NCBI GenBank assembly: GCA_945877905.1 | Contig: CAMDUT010000010.1 | Coordinates: forward strand, 1-32,124 | Reading direction: 5' to 3' | Source: Phycisphaera mikurensis NBRC 102666 | GTDB taxonomy: Bacteria; Planctomycetota; Phycisphaerae; Phycisphaerales; SM1A02 | DNA: 32,124 bases | Shown: positions 15,872 to 24,752 of the stretch, piece after piece | How positions within the stretch are numbered: the first letter of the stretch is position 1 | How the letters are laid out: each line of letters starts with the position of its first letter | Made by a program: the position numbers and the translations under genes | The notes under the pieces: generated by a model | What the model saw: the letters and a program-made list of their open reading frames with translations, nothing else | Database searches by the model: none | What the model was told of the DNA's origin: nothing

Positions 15872-16636
15872 ATGTCAACGACCATGCGTGCCCTCAACGC
15901 CGGACTGTCCATGGAGGGGGTCACCATGTACCTCTTCTGGCTGTCGACGGTCGCGATGGGCGCCGGAGCCCTCTACTTCTGGCTGCAGCGCAAGACCGTC
16001 CAGGTCCAGTACCAGACCGCGATGACCGTGGCCGGCATCATCTGCGCGGTCGCCTGCTTCCACTACTGGCGCATGAGCGGCATCTACCTCGAGGGCGTGG
16101 CGAGCCTCTTCAACGCCGACGGCTCGCGCATCGAGGGCGCGGTCATCAAGCAGTTCCCCACCGCGTACCGCTACATCGACTGGCTGATCACGGTGCCCCT
16201 GCTCGTGATGGAATTCCCGTTGCTCCTGAACCTGGGCAAGAAGGGCTCCGAGCTCTTCAAGGGCCTCGTCTTCTGGTCGCTCGTGATGCTCGTCACCGCA
16301 TGGGTGGCCGAGGAGAGCCCGACCGGCAGCCAGCAGTGGTGGACCTGGTACGTCGTGAGCTGCGGCTCGTGGCTGTACATCGTCTACATGCTCTTCACCA
16401 AGGTCACCGAGGCCATGGAGTCCGCCCCGGCGAGCATCCAGGCCAGCCTCAAGGCGATGCGCCTCTTCGTGACGATCGGCTGGGTGATCTACCCCGTCGG
16501 CTTCCTCATGGCGCTCGGCGGGACCAACGGCGAGAGCTGGCGCGAGGTGTGCTACAACGTCGCCGACGTGATCAACAAGGTCTTCTTCGGCCTGGTCTGC
16601 TACCAGGGCGTGAAGGGACTCGGCGAGCGCGCCTGA
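15872..16636 (+). CDS. Proteorhodopsin-type light-driven proton pump
   Basis: Seven-helix pattern; FHYWRMSG (His75-like), RYIDWLITVPLLVMEF (Asp97/Thr101/Glu108-like), GWVIYPVGF, YNVADVINKVFFGL (retinal Lys). Start at ATG 15872; the 15650 ORF start is over-extended. Confidence 0.95.
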   Translation: MSTTMRALNAGLSMEGVTMYLFWLSTVAMGAGALYFWLQRKTVQVQYQTAMTVAGIICAVACFHYWRMSGIYLEGVASLFNADGSRIEGAVIKQFPTAYRYIDWLITVPLLVMEFPLLLNLGKKGSELFKGLVFWSLVMLVTAWVAEESPTGSQQWWTWYVVSCGSWLYIVYMLFTKVTEAMESAPASIQASLKAMRLFVTIGWVIYPVGFLMALGGTNGESWREVCYNVADVINKVFFGLVCYQGVKGLGERA

Positions 16637-16653
16637 TCGCGGACTCCTGAAGC

Positions 16654-17766
16654 TTGAACACCGCCCCGCCCACCGCCGCCGTGCACGAGCACCCCTCACG
16701 GGGGCTCGCGCCGGCGGCGGAGGCGGGGCGGCTCCTTTGCGGTCCGCGCGCCGTTCCGTGGACCATGCTCACGATCGCCGCGGTGCTGGGGGCGGTCGCG
16801 CCCGCCTTCACCGCCGCGGCGGCGCCGTGGCCGTTCGTGGTCGCGCTGCTCGCGTTCGGCATGCCGCACGGCGCCGCCGACTGGGCGGTGGCCGGTCGGC
16901 TCTCGGGCCGCGACGGGTTCCTCCCGCGGCTGCTCGGCTTCGGCGGCTACCTGCTGCTCATGGCGGCGAGCCTTGCGGCCCTTGCGCTGCAGCCGGGCAT
17001 CGCCGCGCTCCTGTTCCTCCTGCTCACGGTGTTCCACTTCGGCATGGCCGACGCGACGGCGGTCGGCGCGGACGACGACGGGCCCGTCGCGCGGTGGGGC
17101 CTCGTCTTCGGGCGCGGGTTGCTCTTGCTCGCGACGGCCTTCGCCGCGCACCCTGCCGAGGCATGGGCGCCGTTCGCGCGGATCGGCGACGCGCTCTCGC
17201 CGTGGGCCGCCGCCGCATGGAGGCCGGACCTCGGGACGCTCCAGCGACTGGCGCTCGTCGGTGCGATCGCGGGCGGCGTCATCGCGTGCGTCGGCGCCGC
17301 CGCGCGCGCCGCGGCCGGGCACGCGCACGCGGCGGCCAAGGACCTCTTCGAACACGCGCTCGTAGTGGCGATGGCCTCGATGGCGGACCCGCTGTTCGCG
17401 GTGGGCTGCTACTTCCTCGGTGTCCATGCGTTCCGCCATTCGCGGCGGCTTGCAAGCACCGGGTGCATCATCGAGGGCGAGGGCGCACGGGCCCGGCCGT
17501 CGCGGACCGCGGGTCCCGCGGAGCCGCTCGGACGCCGCCTGCTCCGCGTCCACGTGCTGAGCCTGCCCCTGATGTGGCCGACCGCCGCGTGCATGGTCGC
17601 CCTGTGCTGGGCGCTCGGAGGCGGCGATCCGCGGACCATCGCCGACGCGAGCATCGCGTTCTACGTGATCACGACGCTTCCGCACCACCTGCTGGGCCTG
17701 CGGCTGCCGCGACCGGACATGTCGCCCGCGGCGACCGGCGCCGAGCGCGCCGCCTTCGGCACGTGA
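16654..17766 (+). CDS. blh: Brp/Blh-type beta-carotene 15,15'-dioxygenase (retinal synthesis)
   Basis: LLAFGMPHGAADWAV, LLTVFHFGMADA, MADPLFAVGCYFLGVHAFRHSRRL, ITTLPHHLLGLRL; 17-bp gap after the rhodopsin stop; TTG start. Confidence 0.92.
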   Translation: MNTAPPTAAVHEHPSRGLAPAAEAGRLLCGPRAVPWTMLTIAAVLGAVAPAFTAAAAPWPFVVALLAFGMPHGAADWAVAGRLSGRDGFLPRLLGFGGYLLLMAASLAALALQPGIAALLFLLLTVFHFGMADATAVGADDDGPVARWGLVFGRGLLLLATAFAAHPAEAWAPFARIGDALSPWAAAAWRPDLGTLQRLALVGAIAGGVIACVGAAARAAAGHAHAAAKDLFEHALVVAMASMADPLFAVGCYFLGVHAFRHSRRLASTGCIIEGEGARARPSRTAGPAEPLGRRLLRVHVLSLPLMWPTAACMVALCWALGGGDPRTIADASIAFYVITTLPHHLLGLRLPRPDMSPAATGAERAAFGT

Positions 17767-17781
17767 CCGCGCCCCGCGCGG
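17767..17781. terminator. Compact hairpin between convergent blh and the peptidase gene
   Basis: CCGCGC-CCC-GCGCGG immediately after the blh stop (17764-17766) and before the convergent stop (17784-17786). Confidence 0.35.
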
Positions 17782-17783
17782 CC

Positions 17784-18779
17784 TCAGCCCTCGACCCAGC
17801 GATGCGCGTGGTCGAAGCTCCGGTGGTACCAGCTTCCCTTCTTGAACGGGCGCAGGTGGATGCCGCACGGGATCGCGTGTCCATTGCAGTCCTTGATCTT
17901 CCCACCGGTCGAATCCATGATGAGCGGCGTGCCGTCCGGGCTCGTGGCGCACGAGCCCATCCACATGATGACGTGGGTGACCTTGGTCTGCTTGCTGTCG
18001 CGGATGTACAGCAGGTCGCCCGGCTTGAGCGTCCGGCACAGCTCCTCGTACCACCTGTCCGGGTCGCCCTCCGGGCGCCTGATCACCTGGGCGCGCGCCT
18101 CGCCGTGGGCGCTGCGTGACGTGGCCTCCGCGGCCTGCTTGTGGATGTCCGTGTTGAGGTGGATGCCGAGGCCCCAGTTGTAGTTCCAGCCGCTGAAGTT
18201 GCTGCAGTCGACGCCCTTGCCCTGCTTGCCCGCGCAGCAACGGTTCCATGGCCATCCCTGCGGCGGGTTCCAGTCCGGCACGTGGTGGTGCTGGTACTCG
18301 TAGCCGATGAAGCGGGACGCGCCGGCGACGATGCGCTCGCGGCGCCACTCGGCGGGCTTCGACCGCACCTCCGGCGGGCAGTCGAACATGCGCGCGGGCA
18401 CGCCCCATGCGCCGCAGCGCTTGCGGGTCTCCTCGGAGTACCACTCGCGCTCAGGCACCGTGCTCTCGGCGCCGGGAGCGCCACGCGGTCCATGGCGGTC
18501 GAAGAGCAGTTCCTCCACCGGGAACGAGAACTTCAACGCATACGGGCTGCGGTACGGGCCCTCGTACGGCTTCGCGTCCTGCGACTCGTCGACCTGTTCG
18601 CTCTCGCCGGGCTGGCCGTCGCCGACCTGCTGCACCGGCTGCTCCTGGCGCCGTTCCTCGAGCCGTTCCTCGAGCCGTTCGCGCCGGGTTTCTCCGGACG
18701 GCTGCTGCGGGTCCTGCGGCCACGGGGCGGCTGCGACGAGGATCGTGGCGACGGCGGCGAGAAGCGAGGAGGAATCCAT
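17784..18779 (-). CDS. Secreted NlpC/P60-like cysteine peptidase
   Basis: MDSSSLLAAVATILVAAAPW leader; catalytic-type GVDCSNFSGWNYNWGLGIH, KPGDLLYIRDSKQTKVTHVIMWMG, and C-terminal KGSWYHRSFDHAHRWV. Confidence 0.7.
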   Translation of the reverse strand: MDSSSLLAAVATILVAAAPWPQDPQQPSGETRRERLEERLEERRQEQPVQQVGDGQPGESEQVDESQDAKPYEGPYRSPYALKFSFPVEELLFDRHGPRGAPGAESTVPEREWYSEETRKRCGAWGVPARMFDCPPEVRSKPAEWRRERIVAGASRFIGYEYQHHHVPDWNPPQGWPWNRCCAGKQGKGVDCSNFSGWNYNWGLGIHLNTDIHKQAAEATSRSAHGEARAQVIRRPEGDPDRWYEELCRTLKPGDLLYIRDSKQTKVTHVIMWMGSCATSPDGTPLIMDSTGGKIKDCNGHAIPCGIHLRPFKKGSWYHRSFDHAHRWVEG

Positions 18780-18845
18780 GGCGAAAACGTACCAACCCTG
18801 GCGCATCGCGCGCGTCGGGCGTTCCCACGACACCATGGCGCGGCC

Positions 18846-19901
18846 TCAGCCCTTCAGCGACGCCATGTCGATCACGAAGCGGTACTTCACGTCGTTGCGC
18901 AGCATGCGCTCGTACGCCTCGTTGACCTGATCCATGCGGATCAGCTCGACGTCGCACGCGATGCCGTGCGTGCCGCAGAAGTCGAGCATCTCCTGCGTCT
19001 CGGGGATGCCGCCGATGAGCGACCCGGCGAGGTTGCGCCGCGGCATGATCAGGCTGAACGCGCGCACCTGCTGGGGGTTCGGGGGGACGCCCACCATCAC
19101 CATCGTCCCGTCGAGCCGCAGCAGCGCGAGGTACGCGTCGACCGGGTGATCCGCGCTCACGGTGTCGACGACGAGGTCGAGGCTCGACGCATGCCGCGCC
19201 ATCGCGTCCGCGTCGCTCGACACCACCACCTCGTGCGCGCCGAGCCGCTTGCCGTCCTCGACCTTGCCGGCCGAGGTGGTGAAGAGCACCACGTGCGCGC
19301 CCATGGCGCGCGCGAACCTCACGCCCATGTGGCCGAGGCCGCCGAGGCCCACGATCCCCACCTTCTTCCCCGGGCCCGCGCCCCATTTCCGCAGCGGCGA
19401 CCACGTGGTGATGCCGGCGCAGAGGAGGGGCGCGGCGCGCGCCGGGTCGAGGTTCGCGGGAACGCGCAGCGTGAAGGCCTCGTCGGCCACCACGCGCTCG
19501 GAGTAGCCGCCGAAGGTCATGCCGCCGAGGTGCGCGTCCGGGGAGTTGTAGGTGAACGTGGCGCCGCCGAGGCAGAACTGCTGCAGCCCCCGGCTGCAGT
19601 GGTCGCACGTGCGGCAGCTGTCGACCATGCAGCCAACGGCCGCGAGGTCGCCCGCCTTGAAGCGCGTCACCTTCGCGCCCACGCGCGTCACGCGCCCGAG
19701 GATCTCGTGCCCCGGCACCACCGGGTACGCGGTGCCGCCCCACTCGTCGCGCGCCACGTGCAGGTCGCTGTGGCAGACGCCGCAGAAGAGGATGTCGATC
19801 TCGACGTCCGTGGGGGTGGGCTCGCGCCGGGCGATGGCGTGCGGCCCGAGCGGCGAGGTCGGGGACTGCGCGGCGTAGGCCTTGGTGGGGGTGGTGGTCA
19901 T
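18846..19901 (-). CDS. NAD(P)-dependent zinc alcohol dehydrogenase (YahK/cinnamyl-type)
   Basis: FCGVCHSDLHVARDEWGGTAYPVVPGHEILGRV, CDHCSRGLQQFC, CAGITTWSPLRKWGAGPGKKVGIVGLGGLGHMGVRFARAMGA. Confidence 0.95.
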   Translation of the reverse strand: MTTTPTKAYAAQSPTSPLGPHAIARREPTPTDVEIDILFCGVCHSDLHVARDEWGGTAYPVVPGHEILGRVTRVGAKVTRFKAGDLAAVGCMVDSCRTCDHCSRGLQQFCLGGATFTYNSPDAHLGGMTFGGYSERVVADEAFTLRVPANLDPARAAPLLCAGITTWSPLRKWGAGPGKKVGIVGLGGLGHMGVRFARAMGAHVVLFTTSAGKVEDGKRLGAHEVVVSSDADAMARHASSLDLVVDTVSADHPVDAYLALLRLDGTMVMVGVPPNPQQVRAFSLIMPRRNLAGSLIGGIPETQEMLDFCGTHGIACDVELIRMDQVNEAYERMLRNDVKYRFVIDMASLKG

Positions 19902-19932
19902 GGGGTTCCGGGGGTTCGTGGGGTGTCGCGGT

Positions 19933-21501
19933 TCACAGCCCGCGCTTCGCCTGCGCGGCGGCGAGCTTCTTGCTCTCGACCTCGGCGAGGTACTTGCGCG
20001 TGGCGTTCGGCAGGAGAGTCCACATTCGGATCGAGAAGACGAGCCCGACGATGGCGAAGGGGAAGAGCACCATCGGCCAGTACGACCAGTCGTTCGTGGC
20101 CAGGTAGCCGATCACGAACGACTGGATGGCCGCGCCGAGCTTGCTGAAGGCGTCCGCGATGCCCGTTGCGGTGCCCGCGGCGCGCTTGCCGCCGAAGTCC
20201 GCGGTCGCGGTGCCAGACATGATGCTGTGCACCCCGATCACCGCCATCATGGTGGTGACGGCGCAGGCCGCGATGATCATCGGCCGGGCGCCGATCAGCC
20301 ACGCGGTGAACGAGCCGGGCGCCGCTCCCGTCGACTCGAGCGTGGCCTTCACCGGCACCAGCGTCAGGCAGAGGAGCATGAGCCCGGTGGTCGCGAACAT
20401 GATCGCCTGCATGAGCGCGGCGCTCGGTGCCCGGCGCGAGTTGAAGAAGCGGTCGCTGACCCAGCCCGCGGCGAACCCGCCGGCGATGCCGGTGACCGCG
20501 CCCCAGATGCCCCAGTTCACGGTGACCGCCTCGACGCCCATGCCGGTGTCCTTCGCGAAGAGCAGGTACCAGCTCAGGATGCCGTCGCGCAGCACGCCCG
20601 AGGTGAGCTCGACCACGCCGATCATCAGGATGACCGGGTTCGAGAGGACGCGCCAGATGAGCCCGAGGTAGGTGTCCTTGCGCGTGGGGTCGCCGGCCAT
20701 CTCGTCGCTCGACGCGTCGTGGGTGTCGAGCGGGTCGAAGCCGGCCTGGTCGGGCGTGTCCTTCAGGAGGATCACGTCGATGAGCGCCCAGACGAGCATG
20801 ATCGCCGCGGGAATCGCGAAGATGAGCCACAGGGCGGGCACGGTGCGCCCGTCGAGCGAGAAGAGGTTGTTGAGCACCACGCGCGCGAGGGTGGGCTCGG
20901 CCGGCTGCTCGAGCTGCACGGCGTTCGCGATGGCGCGGCCCCAGTCGAACGCGAAGTAGACGCCCATGGAGATCAGCGTTCCGAAGATCGCTCCGAACGT
21001 GCCGCGCTCGCGGACGTGGAACCAGTAGCTCTTCACCTTGATGGTGCTGACCGCGCCGAAGCTCTGGCAGAGCATGTTCAGGCTGTAGAGGACGGCGAGC
21101 GCGGCGCCCATGCTCACGTCGAGCGTGCCGTTCAGCTTCATGCTGACGACGATGGCCATCGCGAAGTTGAAGATCGACGAGCCGATGGCGCCGACGAGCA
21201 TCCCGCGCTTGCCGCCGAGACGGTCGACCAGCGGTCCCACGAAAAGCAGGCCGATCGCGTAGGTCGTGAGCCCCGAGCCCGTGACCAAGCCGAACGTCTT
21301 CTTGTCCATCAGCGTGCCGAGCGCCACGGCCGCGACCGACATGTTGTATCGCCCCATGTAGAGGAACGAGTAGGTCATCCCAAGCGGGAACCAGTTCACG
21401 AAGCGCCGCCACATGAACCTCCTCGTGTGTCCCAGCGGGTTCGTCAGGAAGTAGACGGTGATGATGTAGGCGAAGGCGCCCGCGACGAGGAGTCCGACCA
21501 T
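19933..21501 (-). CDS. MFS transporter, organophosphate:phosphate antiporter (OPA)-like
   Basis: MWRRFVNWFPLGMTYSFLYMGRYNMSVAAVALGTLMDKKTFGLVTGSGLTTYAIGLLFVGPLVDRLGGKRGMLVGA...FGGKRAAGTATGIADAFSKLGAAIQSF. Confidence 0.9.
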   Translation of the reverse strand: MVGLLVAGAFAYIITVYFLTNPLGHTRRFMWRRFVNWFPLGMTYSFLYMGRYNMSVAAVALGTLMDKKTFGLVTGSGLTTYAIGLLFVGPLVDRLGGKRGMLVGAIGSSIFNFAMAIVVSMKLNGTLDVSMGAALAVLYSLNMLCQSFGAVSTIKVKSYWFHVRERGTFGAIFGTLISMGVYFAFDWGRAIANAVQLEQPAEPTLARVVLNNLFSLDGRTVPALWLIFAIPAAIMLVWALIDVILLKDTPDQAGFDPLDTHDASSDEMAGDPTRKDTYLGLIWRVLSNPVILMIGVVELTSGVLRDGILSWYLLFAKDTGMGVEAVTVNWGIWGAVTGIAGGFAAGWVSDRFFNSRRAPSAALMQAIMFATTGLMLLCLTLVPVKATLESTGAAPGSFTAWLIGARPMIIAACAVTTMMAVIGVHSIMSGTATADFGGKRAAGTATGIADAFSKLGAAIQSFVIGYLATNDWSYWPMVLFPFAIVGLVFSIRMWTLLPNATRKYLAEVESKKLAAAQAKRGL

Positions 21502-21533
21502 GCGCGCAGGGTAGCGGGCCGTACCATCCGTGC

Positions 21534-24347
21534 ATGTTCAGCCGAGGCGATCGGTCGGTCTCCGTCTTCGCGCCCCTCGCCCTCGCTGCGCTCGCCGCAC
21601 TCGTGCGCCCGGCCTCCGCGCAGTTCGTCTCGCATCCCTCGCAGGTCGACAACCTCCCGCCGGCGCCCGCCCTCGACGACGGCGAGACGCTGTGGCCGCA
21701 GGTGTCGTCCGCGGACGGCACGACGTTCGTCCTCTATTCCCCGCAGTTCGCGTCGATCGTCGGCACGCAGGGCACGGCGCGCGCGGCGTTCAGCGCGGCG
21801 CGCGCCGGAGAGGCGCCCGTCTACGGCTCGGTCACCTTCACCGCGTCGCTTGACAGCGACCTCTCCTCGGGGCTGATCCACGTCTCCGACATGCTCGTGC
21901 AGGGGGCCACCCGCGCCGACGGGAAGGACCCGTCGTCCACCGTGGCCGTGCTGCAGCGGATGCTGATGGGCGCGGACTTCACGGTGCAGCGCTCGGCGGT
22001 GCTCGAGAACATGGACCTCGCGGGCGCGCGTACGCAGGCGCCCGCGGTCTCGAACGCGCCGCCGACCGTCCGCGTGGTGGACCATGCCGCCGTCGCGCTG
22101 GCGCTCGACGGCGCGCCCGTCCTTCGCGCCGTGGCTCCGGGCACGGGCATCGCGATGAACACGCCCTCGCTGCTCGCGTTCGAGTCGGCGACGCAGTCGT
22201 GGTTCACCCGGATCGGCACGTCGACCTGGATGCGCTCGACGTCATGGAAGGGACCGTTCGTGCCGGGGGCCGGGCCCTCTGCCGACGCCGCGCGGGCCAT
22301 CGAGTCCGCGCTTCCTTCGCGCGCTCCCGGCGTGGCGCCCCCGCCCGTTCCGGCTCCGGGCCAGGTTCCCGAGGTCATCGTGGTGACGCAGCCGGCCGTG
22401 CTCGTGAGCGTCGACGGCGGCCCCGACCTCGTGCAGGTGGCCGACGGCATCTACGGCGTGCGCAACGCGAGCGGCGACCTGTTCACGTCGGCCGACGGCA
22501 ACACGTGGTGGCTGCTTGCGTCCGGACGCTGGTTCACGAGCGGCGACCTGATGGCCGGGCCGTGGACGTCCCTCGAGCCGGATTCGCTCCCGAGGGCCTT
22601 CGCCCAGCTTGACCCGAAGGGATCGTGGGGCAACGTGCTCGCGAGCGTGCCCGGGACGCCGGCGGCCAAGGACGCCGTGTACGTGCAGGCGATCCCGCAC
22701 GTGGCGACCCTTGACCGCGCCAAGGCACGCGCGGCGGCGAAGGTCGGCTGGATCGGCGGCGCGCCGCGCTTCGTCCCCGTGGACGGCACGTCGCTGGCGC
22801 TCGCGACGAACGCGACGGCGCCGGTCATCCAGTGCGACGGCGCGTACTACCTGTGCTCCGACGGCGCATGGTGCGTCGCGTCCTCGCCCACGGGACCGTG
22901 GGACCTGTGCGACGCCGTGCCGGAGTCGATCTACGCCTTGCCTGTCTCTTCGCCCGCCTACGGCACGACGTTCGTGCGCGTCATGAACGCGACGCCGCAG
23001 GCCGTGACGTTCGCGTTCACCGCCGGCTACGCGAACAGCTTCCCGAACGGCGGGATCGTGTGCTACGGGACCGGGTTCACGGCAGCCGGCCTTCGCGTCA
23101 CGGACGCCGACGTCGCGGGGAACGGACGGGCCGATCCCGGGGACGGGGCCGTGTGGGGCAACTACGTGGGCGTGCCGACGACGTATGCATGCCCGATGGC
23201 GCTGGGCGTGACCGGGTGGACGTGCCAGGGGCTCCCGGGCTGGACCGACTTCGCCTTGCAGTGCGCGCCGTCATGGGCCGCATGCGGATGGTGGGGGCCG
23301 GGTTGCTCGTTCGACACGGGCTTCGCGCTCGGCATGGGGTACGCCGGTGCGTGGGAGTGGGGCTACCACCCGTGGGGCAGTGCCGACGCCGACGGGTGGT
23401 GGAGGCAGCATTGGGGCGGTGCCTACCGGCGCGGGTGGTCCGCGGCGATCCAGTCGGTGAACCGTGCGGCGAATGCGGGGGTCGCCCCGGTCGCGGGCAG
23501 CGCCTCGACCGCAGGCATCGCCGCGCCCACCGCACCTCGATGGGCCCACGCCGCGGGCGCCGACGACGACGTGTCGGCCTCGCCGGACGGGCGCATCACG
23601 CAGCAGCGCGGGACGCACACGTACGCGCGCGGAACGGGCGGGTGGCAGGCGGCGTCGGGTGTCAACGGCGGAACGGCCACTGCCGCACCCGGCGCGGGCC
23701 AGCCGAGCGGCTTCTACGAGCGTGACGCGTCACCGCAGGCGACCGCCTCGGCGCGCGCGACCACGATGGACGACTTCCGCCCGGACCCGAACCACGACTT
23801 CGACGGCAGCCCGCGCGGCGCGTTCGCGCGCGGCGAGACGAACTACGCCGACCGTCGCGAGGCGCTCGAGCCCCCCGCGCAGGGCGGCGGCGAGCCCGAC
23901 GACTACCGCCGGGGCGGCAGCTGGAACGGCGGCAACTACGACCGGCGCGACCAGCCGCGCGGCGACTGGCAGGCGCCCCGGCAGGCGCCCGACGATCGGC
24001 CCCGCAACGGCTACCCCGGCTGGTCGAGCGGCGAGCGCGGCTACGGGCGCACCAGCGGCTACACGGGCGCGCGCGGGGTCACCGACAGCTGGAACCACGG
24101 ATGGTCGCGCTTCGGCGGATCGTCCGACCAGTACTGGCGCTTCTCGGGGCAAGGTGCCCAGAGCGGCTACACCGGCGGCATCTACTACAACGGCGGCGGG
24201 CCCCTCCGCAGCGGCTACACGGGCGGCGGGCTCGGCGTGAACAGCTCGATGTTCGGCTGGCCGTGGGGCTGGGGCGGCGGCATGTACGGCGGCAATTACC
24301 GCTACGGCAACTTCGCCGGCGGCATGCCGATGGGCATCATGCGGTGA
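21534..24347 (+). CDS. Large secreted repeat-type protein, paralog 2 of the 9610-11676 gene, with SGYTG repeats and G/W/Y tail
   Basis: Leader MFSRGDRSVSVFAPLALAALAALVRPASAQ; WWLLASGRWFTSGDLMAGPW, LASVPGTPAAKDAV, PRFVPVDGTSLALATNATAPVIQCDGAYYLCSDGAWCVASSPTGPWDLCDAVPESIYALPVSSPAYGTTFVRV align with paralog 1. Confidence 0.8.
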   Translation: MFSRGDRSVSVFAPLALAALAALVRPASAQFVSHPSQVDNLPPAPALDDGETLWPQVSSADGTTFVLYSPQFASIVGTQGTARAAFSAARAGEAPVYGSVTFTASLDSDLSSGLIHVSDMLVQGATRADGKDPSSTVAVLQRMLMGADFTVQRSAVLENMDLAGARTQAPAVSNAPPTVRVVDHAAVALALDGAPVLRAVAPGTGIAMNTPSLLAFESATQSWFTRIGTSTWMRSTSWKGPFVPGAGPSADAARAIESALPSRAPGVAPPPVPAPGQVPEVIVVTQPAVLVSVDGGPDLVQVADGIYGVRNASGDLFTSADGNTWWLLASGRWFTSGDLMAGPWTSLEPDSLPRAFAQLDPKGSWGNVLASVPGTPAAKDAVYVQAIPHVATLDRAKARAAAKVGWIGGAPRFVPVDGTSLALATNATAPVIQCDGAYYLCSDGAWCVASSPTGPWDLCDAVPESIYALPVSSPAYGTTFVRVMNATPQAVTFAFTAGYANSFPNGGIVCYGTGFTAAGLRVTDADVAGNGRADPGDGAVWGNYVGVPTTYACPMALGVTGWTCQGLPGWTDFALQCAPSWAACGWWGPGCSFDTGFALGMGYAGAWEWGYHPWGSADADGWWRQHWGGAYRRGWSAAIQSVNRAANAGVAPVAGSASTAGIAAPTAPRWAHAAGADDDVSASPDGRITQQRGTHTYARGTGGWQAASGVNGGTATAAPGAGQPSGFYERDASPQATASARATTMDDFRPDPNHDFDGSPRGAFARGETNYADRREALEPPAQGGGEPDDYRRGGSWNGGNYDRRDQPRGDWQAPRQAPDDRPRNGYPGWSSGERGYGRTSGYTGARGVTDSWNHGWSRFGGSSDQYWRFSGQGAQSGYTGGIYYNGGGPLRSGYTGGGLGVNSSMFGWPWGWGGGMYGGNYRYGNFAGGMPMGIMR

Positions 24348-24379
24348 TCGCGGCCGGATGCGCGCGCGCCGGCGTGTCC

Positions 24380-24400
24380 GCGGGCGAACCCCCCGCCCGC
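24380..24400. terminator. Hairpin between convergent genes
   Basis: GCGGGCG (24380-24386), 7-nt loop, CGCCCGC (24394-24400) between convergent stops at 24347 and 24408. Confidence 0.4.
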
Positions 24401-24407
24401 ATGGACG

Positions 24408-24752
24408 TCAAGGCCCGACGACCAGCGAGATGAGGCTGGCGATCCGACGGTGCGCCTCGATCGGGTGCCGCAGGGGCATCTCGGGGTGGACCTTGTAGCG
24501 GTTGCACCTCCCGAGCCGCTCGCGCTCGATGTAGCTGCTCGCCTCGAGGTCCGAGATGATCCGCTGCACCGCGCGCTCGGTGATGCCGACCGTCCGCGCG
24601 ATGTCCTTCAGGAGGATCTCGGGGTCCTTCGCGATGAGCAGCAGCACGTGGGCGTGGTTGCTCAGGAACGTCCACGTCGGGGCGCGGCCGGAGGCCGGCG
24701 TGCTTGCCCGTGAGGTCGGTCTCGGCTTGGCGGCGTTGCGTCGTTGCTTCAC
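24408..24752 (-). CDS. Winged-helix (MarR-like) transcriptional regulator
   Basis: TWTFLSNHAHVLLLIAKDPEILLKDIARTVGITERAVQRIISDLEASSYIERERLGRCNRYKVHPEMPLRHPIEAHRRIASLISLV. GTG start directly abuts the dabA TGA. Confidence 0.85.
   Translation of the reverse strand: MKQRRNAAKPRPTSRASTPASGRAPTWTFLSNHAHVLLLIAKDPEILLKDIARTVGITERAVQRIISDLEASSYIERERLGRCNRYKVHPEMPLRHPIEAHRRIASLISLVVGP

Noticed and set aside
19882-21876. 664-aa plus-strand ORF opposite ADH/MFS genes
   Set aside because: Shadow of two well-recognised minus-strand genes; composition dominated by Arg/Asp/His/Glu.
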